Positions 33,524 to 43,210 of a DNA stretch of 64,000 bases are shown here, piece after piece. Each line of letters begins with the position of its first letter. Position 1 is the stretch's first letter. The position numbers were made by a program, and so were the translations under genes. The notes beneath the pieces were generated by a model. That model was given only the letters and a program-made list of their open reading frames with translations, was not told the origin of the DNA and did no database searches. The stretch lies in contig NZ_JAMBOD010000001.1 in the NCBI RefSeq assembly GCF_023715445.1, positions 992,001-1,056,000 of the forward strand. The letters run 5' to 3'. Origin of the DNA: Fictibacillus nanhaiensis (GTDB lineage Bacteria; Bacillota; Bacilli; Bacillales; Fictibacillaceae).

Positions 33524-35659
33524 TCAATTCATATATAACATCGAAAAAGATAATGGACTAAGTTGATAAGTATCAGTATTTATTTTAATGTCGGTGCATG
33601 TTTCGTTTTCAACAGCGATATTCCACCGATTCCCCATAAGCGGTATATGAGCAGAATTCAAAGTTTGATTAAAAATCAGCAAGACTTTTTCCCAATATGA
33701 AGTCTTTCTTTTTTTATCGGTCATAGATAGATTTATTTCAACTCCGAAGAAACCATCTGGGAGCTCATCTTTCCAAAACAGTTCAACATTTTCATCACGA
33801 AAAACAGGCTGCTCATTTCGAATTTTTAAAAGTTCCCTAAAGTACTGGACATCATGCTGACAGTTATCATAATCTATCCAATTGATCGCATTTATTTTGT
33901 CGGGCAGATTATAACTGTTTTCATTACCGTGTTTTGTTCGGTAGAACTCTTGACCTGAATGAATAAATGGAACTCCCCGTGAAAATAGAGTAAAAGCTAA
34001 AGCAAGCTGCTGACGCTTCTTTCTTTGAACATTATCTTCATAAGGATGCCTAATTGAAAGGAGGTCGTATAAAGTATGATTATCATGACATTCTGTATAA
34101 TTAATGCTTTGCGCTGCGGTTGAGAATGTTTGATTACTACCCGTATACCCATTCATACATTTAAAAATGTTGGTTTTTACTGAAAACTCCTGATTTCCAT
34201 TAATAAAACCGCTTCTGCCTCCGGGAAAAATACTTCCCTTTACAGTGTCACGAAATGAATCATTAAAAAATGAATAATCTTGAAGTTTTTTAGCTGAAGC
34301 CAAGCTTGCTTTTTTTTCAGGATCGAGATTCGTATTTAAATCCCACCCTTCTCCAAGCAAAAATATTCCGGGATTTAATGATTTTAGCTTCTTTGCTGCA
34401 ATGTTCATCGTTTCTACATCATGTATTCCCATTAAATCAAAGCGGAAACCGTCCACCTTGTATTCATTCAGCCAATATATAAGAGCATCGATTATAAACT
34501 TTCTTACCATTTTTCTCTCTGATGCCGTATCATTTCCTACACCTGTTCCGTTCACAGGATTTCCGCCATCATCATAGCGAAAATAATAACCTGGAACAAG
34601 TTTTTCAAACGATGATTCTTCTAATTTATATACATGATTAAATACCACATCCAAGATAACAGAAAGTCCGTTTTTTTGAAGGGTTCTAATCAAGTGTTTC
34701 AGCTCTTTTACCCGGCAAACCGGATCATTAGGATCTGTTGCATAAGATCCTTCAGGAGCAAAAAAGTGGACAGGATCGTATCCCCAATTATATTGATTAG
34801 CTGCATTTCTTTCGTCTACACTGCCAAAATCAGCAACTGGCATTAGCTGTACATGTGTGATTCCTAAACTTTGTAAATAGTCTAAACCAGATGGATTTCC
34901 AGCAGGGGTTTTCGTGTTTTTTTCCGTTAACCCAACATATTTACCTTTATGTTTTATTCCGCTTTCAGCGTGAATTGTAAAATCCCTGATATGAAGTTCA
35001 TAGATTGAACTGTCTGTTTTAGATCGGAGATTCATTTTCTTTTCTGAACGGCTCCAGTCATTAGGATCTGTTTTTAATAAATCAATAACTACTGATTTTT
35101 CACCATTAATGGTGACAGTTCGGGCATATGGATCTGTAGCCTCAATCCATTTGTGATTTACCTTGGCCATGTAGGTGTATTCTGTCAGATGATGATTTCC
35201 TTTTAATGTGAAATGCCAAATTCCTTTTTCTGTTCTTTGCATTTTTTCCTCAAAAAAAGTTTCTGAACCATGTGTTTTATATCTTAGCCGCATTTCAAAA
35301 GCGACAGGAGACCAAACTCTAAATACCGTATATTCGTGTGTATACTGCGAACCTAACATACCGTCATCAAAGAAAAGACAATCAAATTGTTCGGTTCTAA
35401 CAACACTTCCAATTTTAAGCGGTATTCTGTATCCGCTTATCGCAACCCAATATTCCTTCCATAGATCAAAAGGGACGGGTGATTTGCACTTATAAATATA
35501 TTGCTGGTTGTAATTTTCTTGGCTTTTGATCGTTAATGGGTATTTAGTGCCGTCAGCTTTATATAAAACAAATGACGGTACGATTGAAAAAGACTTTTTT
35601 GCTACAATTGTAATTAATGAAAAATCATCTATATATGCTTCAGCACCAAAGTGTTTCAA
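33524..35659 (-). CDS. amyX: Type I pullulanase AmyX
   Basis: 711 residues with no signal peptide, so an intracellular debranching enzyme acting on alpha-1,6 bonds of pullulan/glycogen-type glucans. An N-terminal CBM48-like beta domain (FRVWSPVAFEMRLRYK) precedes the GH13 barrel: region I DVVFNHVY, region II GFRFDLMGIHD (nucleophile Asp), region III LLGEGWDL (acid Glu), region IV TECHDNHTL. The type I signature YNWGYDPVHFFAPEGSY is intact. It starts at TTG, preceded by AGGGGTG. Catalytic residues complete. Confidence 0.95.
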   Translation of the reverse strand: MKHFGAEAYIDDFSLITIVAKKSFSIVPSFVLYKADGTKYPLTIKSQENYNQQYIYKCKSPVPFDLWKEYWVAISGYRIPLKIGSVVRTEQFDCLFFDDGMLGSQYTHEYTVFRVWSPVAFEMRLRYKTHGSETFFEEKMQRTEKGIWHFTLKGNHHLTEYTYMAKVNHKWIEATDPYARTVTINGEKSVVIDLLKTDPNDWSRSEKKMNLRSKTDSSIYELHIRDFTIHAESGIKHKGKYVGLTEKNTKTPAGNPSGLDYLQSLGITHVQLMPVADFGSVDERNAANQYNWGYDPVHFFAPEGSYATDPNDPVCRVKELKHLIRTLQKNGLSVILDVVFNHVYKLEESSFEKLVPGYYFRYDDGGNPVNGTGVGNDTASERKMVRKFIIDALIYWLNEYKVDGFRFDLMGIHDVETMNIAAKKLKSLNPGIFLLGEGWDLNTNLDPEKKASLASAKKLQDYSFFNDSFRDTVKGSIFPGGRSGFINGNQEFSVKTNIFKCMNGYTGSNQTFSTAAQSINYTECHDNHTLYDLLSIRHPYEDNVQRKKRQQLALAFTLFSRGVPFIHSGQEFYRTKHGNENSYNLPDKINAINWIDYDNCQHDVQYFRELLKIRNEQPVFRDENVELFWKDELPDGFFGVEINLSMTDKKRKTSYWEKVLLIFNQTLNSAHIPLMGNRWNIAVENETCTDIKINTDTYQLSPLSFSMLYMN

Positions 35660-35736
35660 TCATCTCACACCCCTATAATCAGCTATTACATCATATTGAA
35701 CTTAAATTCAATTTGTTATTCGTTTATATGTAAAAA

Positions 35737-35758
35737 GAGAGAGGGATGCCCCACTCTC
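35737..35758 (-). terminator. Terminator of the ytlR operon
   Basis: GAGAG-A-GGG / CCC-A-CTCTC, 4-nt loop, with one mismatched position; T5 follows on the minus strand. It lies 2 bases after the 66-residue membrane protein gene. Confidence 0.65.
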
Positions 35759-35759
35759 A

Positions 35760-35960
35760 TTAAGCATTCAAGTATTTATTTTTAAGAAATCGACCAGTAA
35801 TGACCATTGAGGCATAAAGTATGATCGGGACAATAATTCCCCATATCAGATTATCGTTAGTTACCCCTAACAGCCAATCTTTAATTCCTGGTTTTTTTTG
35901 AATCAGCGCAACCCAAAGGATTGAAAAGAGAGCAATATTAAAAAAATCAGTCCATTTCAT
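35760..35960 (-). CDS. Small membrane protein, two membrane segments
   Basis: 66 residues, with hydrophobic segments FFNIALFSILWVALIQ (about 5-20) and LIWGIIVPIILYASMVITG (about 38-56) around a polar loop (KKPGIKDWLLGVTND). No domain recognised. ATG 35960 has GGTG six bases upstream; the earlier GTG-GTG pair is less likely. It follows ytlR by 30 bases and precedes the terminator, so it is probably the last gene of a ytlR operon. Confidence 0.65.
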   Translation of the reverse strand: MKWTDFFNIALFSILWVALIQKKPGIKDWLLGVTNDNLIWGIIVPIILYASMVITGRFLKNKYLNA

Positions 35961-35990
35961 TTTCTTCACCACGCATGCATTCTTTAATTT

Positions 35991-36914
35991 TTAAACTTTG
36001 ATAGGCACCGATAATTTGTTTATTTCAATTGATACAGGTGTTGTTCCTTTATATTCACCGTCAGCATGTATCGCGACGGGTCTATCCGTATTTACTGAAA
36101 TATTTCTCCCTCTAAATTGTGTAACTCCTTTTACCTTAACGTGCCCGCCCCAAAAGACGGAAATAAAAAGCATAAGAAGTTTTGTTAATGTAAGGTTATG
36201 TACGATACAAACGTCCAGTATACCATCATTGTATTGTGCCTCAGGACATATTTTCATACCCCCTCCATAATAGGGCATGTTCCCGATTGCTACAAGCCAA
36301 ACGGTGTCAAAAGAATGTGATCTCCCGTCTATTTCAATATGTATAGAAACAGGCTTATAGGATCTCAACACTTTGAAAAGAGTTATGACATATGCAAAAG
36401 TTCCTAATCTGAGTTTATGAAGGTATTTTTTATAGCTAGCTTCGTTCGTATATCTAGCTACTTCTCCATCTAAACCAATTCCGACCGCACTTAAAAAGAC
36501 TTGGTCTTTCATGCTTCTTCCCAATAGATGCAGCATACCGCTATCGGTTTTAATAAGACGGTTCCTTCTTAGGTAAGCAATCTGGCTTTTCACACTTTTT
36601 ATTTGCTTGGCAAGTACACGTACAATGTCGTTTCCTGAACCCCCAGAAATAAATCCTAGTGGAATGTCAGGGTGATCTTTTATCCCGTTATAAACTTCAT
36701 GGATCGTTCCATCTCCGCCTACTGCAATTATTGCCTTAATTGAATCTTTGTTTATATAAATAATTTTCTTAGCTATTTCTACAGCGTGACCCTTATGTTC
36801 GGTATAAAATGTCCGATAAGAAATTTTTTCCTTATCCAATTCTTTTTTTAAACGATTGAAGGTTTTCACTGCTTTTGTATTATTCGAATTAATAATAAAG
36901 AAGTATCTTTTCAT
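35991..36914 (-). CDS. ytlR: Diacylglycerol kinase-family lipid kinase YtlR
   Basis: 307 residues of the DgkB/YegS-type lipid kinase fold. Nucleotide-binding GGDGTIHEV, the second Gly loop LGFISGGSGNDIVRVL and the C-terminal beta domain (VHNLTLTKLLMLF ... VAIHADGEYKG) are intact. The catalytic base is expected in the SAVGIGLDGEVARY region. Family members phosphorylate diacylglycerol or related lipids, but YtlR's substrate is not firmly known. ATG 36914 follows GAGGACT; a TTG one codon earlier is also open. Confidence 0.88.
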   Translation of the reverse strand: MKRYFFIINSNNTKAVKTFNRLKKELDKEKISYRTFYTEHKGHAVEIAKKIIYINKDSIKAIIAVGGDGTIHEVYNGIKDHPDIPLGFISGGSGNDIVRVLAKQIKSVKSQIAYLRRNRLIKTDSGMLHLLGRSMKDQVFLSAVGIGLDGEVARYTNEASYKKYLHKLRLGTFAYVITLFKVLRSYKPVSIHIEIDGRSHSFDTVWLVAIGNMPYYGGGMKICPEAQYNDGILDVCIVHNLTLTKLLMLFISVFWGGHVKVKGVTQFRGRNISVNTDRPVAIHADGEYKGTTPVSIEINKLSVPIKV

Positions 36915-36962
36915 CAAATGAGTCCTCGATTATCTGTTTTACATTCAATTCGACAATATGTA

Positions 36963-37745
36963 TCAAATTCCTTCAAAACTTAATTCAGACTCGTTTGTTA
37001 AAGGATCTTTTCTATAGAGTGAATTAGTGACTCCCATACTTAAGATGTCTCTTACAAATTTTAATTGCTGGCTCTTTACAGGAGCGGGTTCGTGAACGAG
37101 CTGCGCATGCCATTGTTTAAAATTCCGTTTGTCAATATAGTTTATTTTTCTCCAGTCGTCTGACAGGTCAATGAATGCATGAGGTGCAACTATCGTTTGT
37201 TGTATCGTAAGCTGCTGTTTATAAGGATCTGCCCAGCCCTTAATAATGCTGATCATTCTTTCAAGATGGACAACAGGACTCAGTCTTGTTTCCTTATGGT
37301 CTTGACTGACATTTTTCCAAAAACGTTTGTTTTCAGTTTCCTGCCAGATTCCTTCACCGCTTACCCAAACAATCAGAGATATAGATGCCGGTCCGACTAA
37401 TATAATATCCAGTTCAATCGGAGCACTTTTCACCTGCAGCACTGGTTCATAAAATAAAAAGTAATTATCAGGGACTTCTTGAGTCAAAAACTGGAGCTGC
37501 TGATCTCTCCAGTACTTAGGGTCAAGATTTGAAACTTCCTTTACGGTAGAAGTGGCCCAGTTTATTTGATTTTGAAAAAGCTTTTTTCGAAAATCTTTCT
37601 GTAAATTTTTCTTATCATCCTCTTCATTAGTTTGTAAAAATGATTTCCAGCGGTTCTCTTTTATTCTCATGAAAAGAGACTGATAATGATAGAGATTTTT
37701 TTCATAGCGTGAGACGTAATCTTGTATTTTAACAAGCTGTGCCAT
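36963..37745 (-). CDS. ytlQ: NERD-like protein YtlQ
   Basis: 260 residues. The central part (YFLFYEPVLQVKSAPIELDIILVGPASISLIVWVSGEGI) has the NERD-type (nuclease-related) beta core with ELD followed by a hydrophobic strand, as in B. subtilis YtlQ. A nuclease activity is not shown and some catalytic residues of true nucleases appear absent. It starts at ATG behind AAAAGGAGGGG and lies 22 bases downstream of ytlP, so ytlP-ytlQ-ytlR are likely one transcript, in the B. subtilis order. Confidence 0.8.
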   Translation of the reverse strand: MAQLVKIQDYVSRYEKNLYHYQSLFMRIKENRWKSFLQTNEEDDKKNLQKDFRKKLFQNQINWATSTVKEVSNLDPKYWRDQQLQFLTQEVPDNYFLFYEPVLQVKSAPIELDIILVGPASISLIVWVSGEGIWQETENKRFWKNVSQDHKETRLSPVVHLERMISIIKGWADPYKQQLTIQQTIVAPHAFIDLSDDWRKINYIDKRNFKQWHAQLVHEPAPVKSQQLKFVRDILSMGVTNSLYRKDPLTNESELSFEGI

Positions 37746-37767
37746 CTTTTCTCCCCTCCTTTTACGA

Positions 37768-38328
37768 TTATTTTTTTAATGGAAAGGACTTAACAATTTG
37801 ATATTTAGGCTGCATTTCAAAATGAGTTTCATAAAGAACAATATTTTCTGCCTGAAATTCAACTTCTTCCCCATATGTTTGCCACCATCCTGCTGAATCA
37901 ACAGGAACTGCATCAGATCCAATATATTTTCTGGCAAGTGTAATGTGAGGAGCATAAGGCCTTTTTTCTAATTTGAAATCAGCCTCTGCACAGGCGTTTG
38001 CCACTAGTTTTTGCAGATAATATAATTTATCTTGTTCTTCAACACCAGCCCAAAAAATTCTAGGCTGCTCTTTGTTCCCGAAAAATCCCAAACGGTTAAT
38101 AACCAAAGTAAAAATATCATGTTCAGCCACTGTTTCTCGTAATGAAGAAGTTAGATTTTCAATTTGGATACGTGATGCTTTCCCTAAAAAAGCAAGTGTA
38201 ATATGATAATCTTCAGGATGAACCCATGTTTTAAACGAATGATTCTTCTTAATTTCATGGCATAATTGATTAAGTTTGCGTTTAACTTCAGCCGGAAGCT
38301 GCAAGGCAACAAAAAAGTGCCTTTCCAT
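37768..38328 (-). CDS. ytlP: RNA 2',3'-cyclic phosphodiesterase (ThpR/LigT-like)
   Basis: 186 residues of the 2H phosphoesterase family. Both catalytic HxTx motifs are present: HITLAFLG (about residue 43) and HITLARKY (about 128). Such enzymes open 2',3'-cyclic phosphates at RNA ends to 2'-phosphates; the physiological RNA is unknown. ATG 38328 has GGTGG five bases upstream, fitting the family's start ERHFFVALQLP; GTG 38337 is less likely. First gene of the ytlPQR unit, divergent from ytkP. Confidence 0.9.
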   Translation of the reverse strand: MERHFFVALQLPAEVKRKLNQLCHEIKKNHSFKTWVHPEDYHITLAFLGKASRIQIENLTSSLRETVAEHDIFTLVINRLGFFGNKEQPRIFWAGVEEQDKLYYLQKLVANACAEADFKLEKRPYAPHITLARKYIGSDAVPVDSAGWWQTYGEEVEFQAENIVLYETHFEMQPKYQIVKSFPLKK

Positions 38329-38443
38329 AAAATCCACCGCTTTCTATTATTTATTTTATCAGAAACTAGAATCCTTCTATCTGCTTTTTTACCTAAAGGA
38401 TTATTTGTTATACTAACGAAAGGAATAAAAAGGAGTGCTGAAT

Positions 38444-39379
38444 ATGAGAGTTGTTACAAACATCGCGGAACTAATTGGTGATACACCCCTTGTTAAATTA
38501 AACCGTTTGCCTCATCCAGATGGAGCGGATGTTTACGTTAAGCTTGAATATTATAATCCTAGCCGCAGCCTGAAAGACCGTGCTGCCTATAATATGATCA
38601 TTGAAGCTGAGAAGAAAGGTGATTTAAAAGAAGGATCTACGATCATTGAACCAACTTCTGGAAACACAGGTATTGGCCTGGCGATGAATGCTGCAGCAAG
38701 AGGCTATAAATCTATAATTGTAATGCCAGATACAATGACCGAAGAAAGAATTAACTTACTAAAAGCCTATGGAGCAAAAGTTGTACTGACCCCAGGTGAT
38801 GAGAAAATGCCCGGAGCCATTAAAAAGGCACGAGAACTTGCTGAAGAAATTCCGAACAGCTATATGCCTATGCAGTTCGAAAATCCTTCTAATCCGGATG
38901 CTCACCGTCATAGTACGGCGATTGAAATAAAGGAAGCGATCAAAGAAATTGACAAGCCATTTCGTGCATTCATTGCTCCTGCAGGAACCGGCGGAACAAT
39001 AACAGGTACAGGAGAAACGCTTAAGTCCATGTTCCCTGAGCTGACTGTTCATGTTGTTGAACCAAAGGGATCCCCTGTTCTTTCAGGGGGCAAACCGGGA
39101 AAACATAAGCTCGTAGGAACGAGTCCAGGCTTCATACCATCTATTCTCAACCAAAATGTATATGATGAAATCGTTCAAGTAAATGACGAAGATGCTTATT
39201 CCATTACACGGCGTCTTGCTTCAGAAGAGGGCATTCTTGTTGGACCTTCATCTGGTGCTGCTGTTTATGCTGCATTAAGAATTGCAGAAAAACGAAAAAA
39301 AGGTGAAGTTGTCATCTGCATGACTTGTGATTCAGGCGAACGCTATCTATCAAGCGACTTATTTCAATTTAATTCATAA
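38444..39379 (+). CDS. ytkP: Cysteine synthase family protein YtkP
   Basis: 311 residues, a fold type II PLP enzyme of the CysK/CysM group. PLP-lysine region YYNPSRSLKDRAAY, phosphate loop EPTSGNTGIGLAM, the glycine-rich GTGGTITGTGETL and the ending CDSGERYLS are all conserved. Expected reaction: O-acetylserine plus sulfide to cysteine. YtkP in B. subtilis is an additional CysK-like protein and its true role is open. ATG 38444 follows AAAAGGAG. Bounded by a strong terminator. Confidence 0.93.
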   Translation: MRVVTNIAELIGDTPLVKLNRLPHPDGADVYVKLEYYNPSRSLKDRAAYNMIIEAEKKGDLKEGSTIIEPTSGNTGIGLAMNAAARGYKSIIVMPDTMTEERINLLKAYGAKVVLTPGDEKMPGAIKKARELAEEIPNSYMPMQFENPSNPDAHRHSTAIEIKEAIKEIDKPFRAFIAPAGTGGTITGTGETLKSMFPELTVHVVEPKGSPVLSGGKPGKHKLVGTSPGFIPSILNQNVYDEIVQVNDEDAYSITRRLASEEGILVGPSSGAAVYAALRIAEKRKKGEVVICMTCDSGERYLSSDLFQFNS

Positions 39380-39393
39380 CAGGATATACATGT

Positions 39394-39428
39394 AAAGGCA
39401 TCCCGGAACATTCATCCAGGATGCCTTT
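39394..39428. terminator. Bidirectional terminator between ytkP and the MFS gene
   Basis: A perfect 10-bp stem AAAGGCATCC / GGATGCCTTT with a 15-nt loop. The flanking runs suit both strands, and the MFS stop codon follows at 39431. Confidence 0.85.
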
Positions 39429-39430
39429 CT

Positions 39431-40612
39431 TTATATTGATCTATGTACAAGAATCTGTTCTTTTATTCTCATTTTCGATAGGATAATAACCATGATGAGA
39501 CCTCCAAATGAAAGAACACCAAAGAAAAGATAGGTATAAAAGATCGTGAATTTATCAAAAATGACTCCGCCAACAAAAGTGCAAAACCAAGAACCAAGCC
39601 CGTTTCCGACAGCGGTATATAATGAGACTGCAGTAGCTCTTACTTCACTTGGTGTATACACCCTGACATAATCCATAGCAGCTGGAATAAACAAACCTAC
39701 TGAAAAGCCTTGTACAATGGTTGTAGCCAAAACTACCGGAAAAGTCGGCTCAAAAAAGTAAAATGTCCAGCGTACAGCAGAAACGGTTGCCGCAAACATC
39801 ATAATGGGCATCATGCCCCATCTTTTAATTGTCAGACCTGCAAACTTCATAAAAGGCGCTTCACTGCCTGCAGCCAGTAAGAAAGCTAATCCAACTCCAG
39901 CTAAAGTGCCTCCTGTTTCCTGAATGTAAAAGCCAAAATAGAAGTTATTCGCAAAGATCGGTCCGAAAACAAGAAAAGTTGCCACAAGAAAAACCATGAA
40001 TGAAGGCATTTTTATCAGTTTATCGATTCCCTTTTTCAAGTCCGTTTTTAATGTTTGATTCTCTTTTGGCATATTAAAGACGAAAAGAATACAAACGATA
40101 AGAACAGAAGAAAACATATAAAATATAACCTGAGTGCCATATGTCTCTGCAAGCTTGCCTGCGATATAAACGGCAATCGCAAATCCAACCGCACCAAAAA
40201 GCCTGTAATTCCCATACTGCTTGTTCTCTTTTTGGACATAATTTAGCAGGATACTATCCGATACAGGAACAAGCGCGCTATGTATGAACGAAAACAAAAT
40301 GAGCAGAAACAATAGCCATATATATGAATCAAGCAATAGTATGCTGTAGCCTAATCCCGCTGTTAACAATAGTGAAAAACCCAATACGGATCGAGGACGT
40401 CTTGAAAAATCCGTGATCATCCCCCATAGCGGCTGGGCAAAAATCATAACAACAGGACTTATGGACATTAAAGTTCCTATTTCAGTTCCATTTAGCCCAA
40501 CCTCTTCTTTAAAATAAACACCCAATAAAGGAAACAAACTGCCCAAGCTAAAAAAGCAAAGCAAATAAAAGCCTTTTAAACTCATTGAGGTTTGATCAAA
40601 CGTTTTATTCAT
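39431..40612 (-). CDS. Major facilitator superfamily transporter (MFS_1-like)
   Basis: 393 residues with about twelve membrane helices and the loop 2-3 signature GMITDFSRRPRSVLG, where the D-x(2)-R-R-x-R pattern is typical of MFS. The pattern of LLNYVQKENKQYGNYRLFGAVGFAI resembles the nucleoside/phenylpropionate (LacY-like) group. Substrate unknown. ATG is preceded by AGAAGAGGA. Third gene behind a K+ channel and pepV with gaps of 3 and 26 bases, so it is likely co-transcribed; peptide or amino acid export is only a guess. Confidence 0.82.
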   Translation of the reverse strand: MNKTFDQTSMSLKGFYLLCFFSLGSLFPLLGVYFKEEVGLNGTEIGTLMSISPVVMIFAQPLWGMITDFSRRPRSVLGFSLLLTAGLGYSILLLDSYIWLLFLLILFSFIHSALVPVSDSILLNYVQKENKQYGNYRLFGAVGFAIAVYIAGKLAETYGTQVIFYMFSSVLIVCILFVFNMPKENQTLKTDLKKGIDKLIKMPSFMVFLVATFLVFGPIFANNFYFGFYIQETGGTLAGVGLAFLLAAGSEAPFMKFAGLTIKRWGMMPIMMFAATVSAVRWTFYFFEPTFPVVLATTIVQGFSVGLFIPAAMDYVRVYTPSEVRATAVSLYTAVGNGLGSWFCTFVGGVIFDKFTIFYTYLFFGVLSFGGLIMVIILSKMRIKEQILVHRSI

Positions 40613-40638
40613 GATGTATTCCTCTTCTCTTTTTCCGC

Positions 40639-42042
40639 CTATTTTGCAAGTTCATAAATGGCTTGTGCATATATAGCAGCAGCCCGCAATAGATCATCAA
40701 CATACATGTATTCATCTTTTTGGTGAGCTACATCTTCTCTGCCAGGGAACAATGCACCAAATGCTACACCGGTATTCAGGGACCTTGCGTAAGTTCCTCC
40801 CCCAATAGCAATCAAATCCCCTTTTTCTCCTGTCTGCTCTTCATAAACCTTTTGCAGCGTTTTAATCAAAGCGTGTTTTTCATCCACATAATTTGGCGGA
40901 TTATTTTCGATTACTTTCATAACCCAATTATCTTTTTCAGCTTTTTGTAAAAGTGTATTTTCAATTTCCTCACTGTTGTGGGTTACCGGATAACGAATAT
41001 TTAATCCTATCCTCCCGCCTTCAGCCCTGGTAAATTTCATTACACCAGCATTAACGGTTAATTTTCCGCTAGCTTGATCTTCAGCTGCAATCCCAAGTTT
41101 ATTTCCTGTGTATTCTCCTGTCACATCTTCAAGGAGTGATAAGAATACTTTTTCAGGTCCTGTAAACGTATAACCATTTAGAAATTCAGCAAGCTCTATC
41201 CCGGCATTTATTCCAATCTCAGGTGTACTGCCATGCGCTGATTTTCCTTCTGTCTGTAAAGTAAGTTCCCCATTTTCAATAAATGATTGACTTTGTATTC
41301 CTTTCTTCTCTGCATAATTAGCAAAAGCTTCTTTAATCGACTCAAGATCACGGCCTGTTATTTTGGCATATGCGCGGTCAGGCACCATATTTAAACGCTG
41401 TCCTGATTGGAATGAGATCAATTGAAGACCATCCGCACTTTGGGTATCCCCTGATAAAGTAAATTCAACATCAAAGATACCTTTTTCAGCATTAATAATC
41501 GGAAAATCGGCATCTGGAGCAAAACCAAAATTAGGCATTTCTTCATTTTGAAAATAATGTCGTACGCATTGCCAATTGCTTTCTTCGTCGCAGCCAATAA
41601 TCATACGAACTCGTTTTGTTAATGGCAGCTTCAATTCTTGTATAATTTTCATTGCGTAGAATGCTGCCATTGTGGGTCCTTTATCATCTATTGCACCTCT
41701 TGCATAGATCTTCCCATCTTTTATTTCGGCTCCAAAAGGATCAACCGACCAGCCTTCTCCTGCAGGAACAACGTCGACATGACATAGGATGCCTACCAAT
41801 TCCTCTCCGCTTCCCATTTCTAAGTGTCCTGCATATCCATTTACATTTTTTGCTGTCATTCCGCTTTCTTTTCCGAGATCAAGTAAATAGGACAATGCTT
41901 TAAAAATATCGGGACCAAATGGGGCACCCTCTGTTCCGTTGAATTCATCTAATATACTAGGAATTTTTAAGAGTCCTTGTGTATCCTCCAAGATTTTTTC
42001 TTTTCTTTTTTCAACTTCTTTTTGCCAACTAATTGCAGTCAC
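40639..42042 (-). CDS. pepV: Dipeptidase PepV (M20 family)
   Basis: 467 residues of the PepV type, a two-zinc dipeptidase that cleaves dipeptides in the cytoplasm. Metal ligands and catalytic Asp/Glu: GILCHVDVVPAGEGW, ARGAIDDKGP, GCDEESNWQCV, PDADFP. The large lid domain lies in the middle. The C-terminus has the family GGGTYARSLNTGVAFG. It starts at GTG with AAGGGG eight bases upstream. B. subtilis counterpart: YtjP. It starts 3 bases after the K+ channel stop. Confidence 0.94.
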   Translation of the reverse strand: MTAISWQKEVEKRKEKILEDTQGLLKIPSILDEFNGTEGAPFGPDIFKALSYLLDLGKESGMTAKNVNGYAGHLEMGSGEELVGILCHVDVVPAGEGWSVDPFGAEIKDGKIYARGAIDDKGPTMAAFYAMKIIQELKLPLTKRVRMIIGCDEESNWQCVRHYFQNEEMPNFGFAPDADFPIINAEKGIFDVEFTLSGDTQSADGLQLISFQSGQRLNMVPDRAYAKITGRDLESIKEAFANYAEKKGIQSQSFIENGELTLQTEGKSAHGSTPEIGINAGIELAEFLNGYTFTGPEKVFLSLLEDVTGEYTGNKLGIAAEDQASGKLTVNAGVMKFTRAEGGRIGLNIRYPVTHNSEEIENTLLQKAEKDNWVMKVIENNPPNYVDEKHALIKTLQKVYEEQTGEKGDLIAIGGGTYARSLNTGVAFGALFPGREDVAHQKDEYMYVDDLLRAAAIYAQAIYELAK

Positions 42043-42045
42043 CTT

Positions 42046-43074
42046 TTACACCCCTTCATGATTGCCCGATAGAGACTCGTATACTTCTTTATTGCAAATA
42101 ATATAAAGCCTTGCATTTTTGCGGATTGGATCATTTAATTTTTTATTAATGCCTAAATCGCTTCCGTCGGAAATTAAAGTTGCTCCTTCTTTTAAAAGTC
42201 CTTCGAAAGCATCTTTATAAGTTTTCCACTCATCTCTTGTCTTTACTTCAAATAAGTTTTCCCCTTCTTTATGGGACAGAAGCTGAGTATATATATCCGT
42301 AATTCCCTTCGAAAAAGCAGACCTTACAGCCATACGTGATACTGTTTCATGACTTAAAACAAATTCATCAACTTTTGCATGCCTGAAATTTTTAATGTTT
42401 TCTTCCTTTTTTATTTCAACGGTACTATGTATGTCCGGAGTTAGCCTTTCAACCGAAGTTACAACCAATAATGTTTTTCCGTCAGCTAAAGCGGAATCTT
42501 GAATAGAATCATCTGAAAAGACCAGTACAGATTTTGCTTCATTAATATTCGCCTGAAGAAGAACTGATTCACTTGAAGGGTCTCCTTGTATGTAATGCAC
42601 ATTCTTATGTGTTAAAGGTGTTACCGATAAGTGATCGATTAAAACGATGTCTAATTCTGGATGAGTCTCAATTATTTCAGAAATGGCATACTTCGCCTTT
42701 TCTGACCAGCCGATTATAACAAAATGACCTTTCCCTTTAAAGTCCAACCTTCCTTCCTCCTTACGTTTTCGATGGGCACCTAAAGCTTCAACTAATTTTC
42801 CGATAGCTAAACCGGCAATACCAATGCCAATCAAAAAAATAAAAATGGCATAAATTCGGCCAGCTAAAGTTACAGGATAGAAATCTCCGTACCCTACCGT
42901 CGTAACTGTTGTCATTACATACCATAAAGCATCAAACCAGCCTGGAAATGTTTCAGGTTCTAAAATACGCATAACAATTGATGAGAAGATGACGATAAAA
43001 AAAGTAAAGGAGAATATTCCAAGCTTATTTGTAAGAACCAGCTGTTTAAATAATCTCTGCAAGATATACACCAT
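42046..43074 (-). CDS. Two-TM potassium channel with RCK domain (YugO-like)
   Basis: 342 residues. TM1 (IFSFTFFIVIFSSIVM), a pore helix and the filter TVGYGD, TM2 (IYAIFIFLIGIGIAGLAIG), then an RCK/TrkA-N domain (HFVIIGWSEKAKYAISEI) and a RCK-C part. This is the layout of B. subtilis YugO, the K+ channel that carries biofilm electrical signals. The filter is complete. ATG after TAGGAGGG. First gene of the channel-pepV-MFS operon. Whether it is the biofilm YugO orthologue or a paralogue cannot be told here. Confidence 0.9.
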   Translation of the reverse strand: MVYILQRLFKQLVLTNKLGIFSFTFFIVIFSSIVMRILEPETFPGWFDALWYVMTTVTTVGYGDFYPVTLAGRIYAIFIFLIGIGIAGLAIGKLVEALGAHRKRKEEGRLDFKGKGHFVIIGWSEKAKYAISEIIETHPELDIVLIDHLSVTPLTHKNVHYIQGDPSSESVLLQANINEAKSVLVFSDDSIQDSALADGKTLLVVTSVERLTPDIHSTVEIKKEENIKNFRHAKVDEFVLSHETVSRMAVRSAFSKGITDIYTQLLSHKEGENLFEVKTRDEWKTYKDAFEGLLKEGATLISDGSDLGINKKLNDPIRKNARLYIICNKEVYESLSGNHEGV

Positions 43075-43176
43075 CGACCCTCCTAACTTTATACAGTTTC
43101 CATAACTTTTTCATTGTACCTTATATCCTGAAATTTTGTTATTGGTCTTTTTCAAAGTTTTGGAAAAAAACACAGG

Positions 43177-43204
43177 TTGACTTTTTCAGGTTTTCGTGTA
43201 TAAT
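43177..43204 (+). promoter_or_regulatory. Strong sigma-A promoter of the small RNA
   Basis: TTGACT (43177-43182), a 16-bp spacer and a perfect TATAAT (43199-43204). Transcription should start near 43211. No gene follows before the terminator at 43351-43380. Confidence 0.8.
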
Positions 43205-43210
43205 ATTGCG

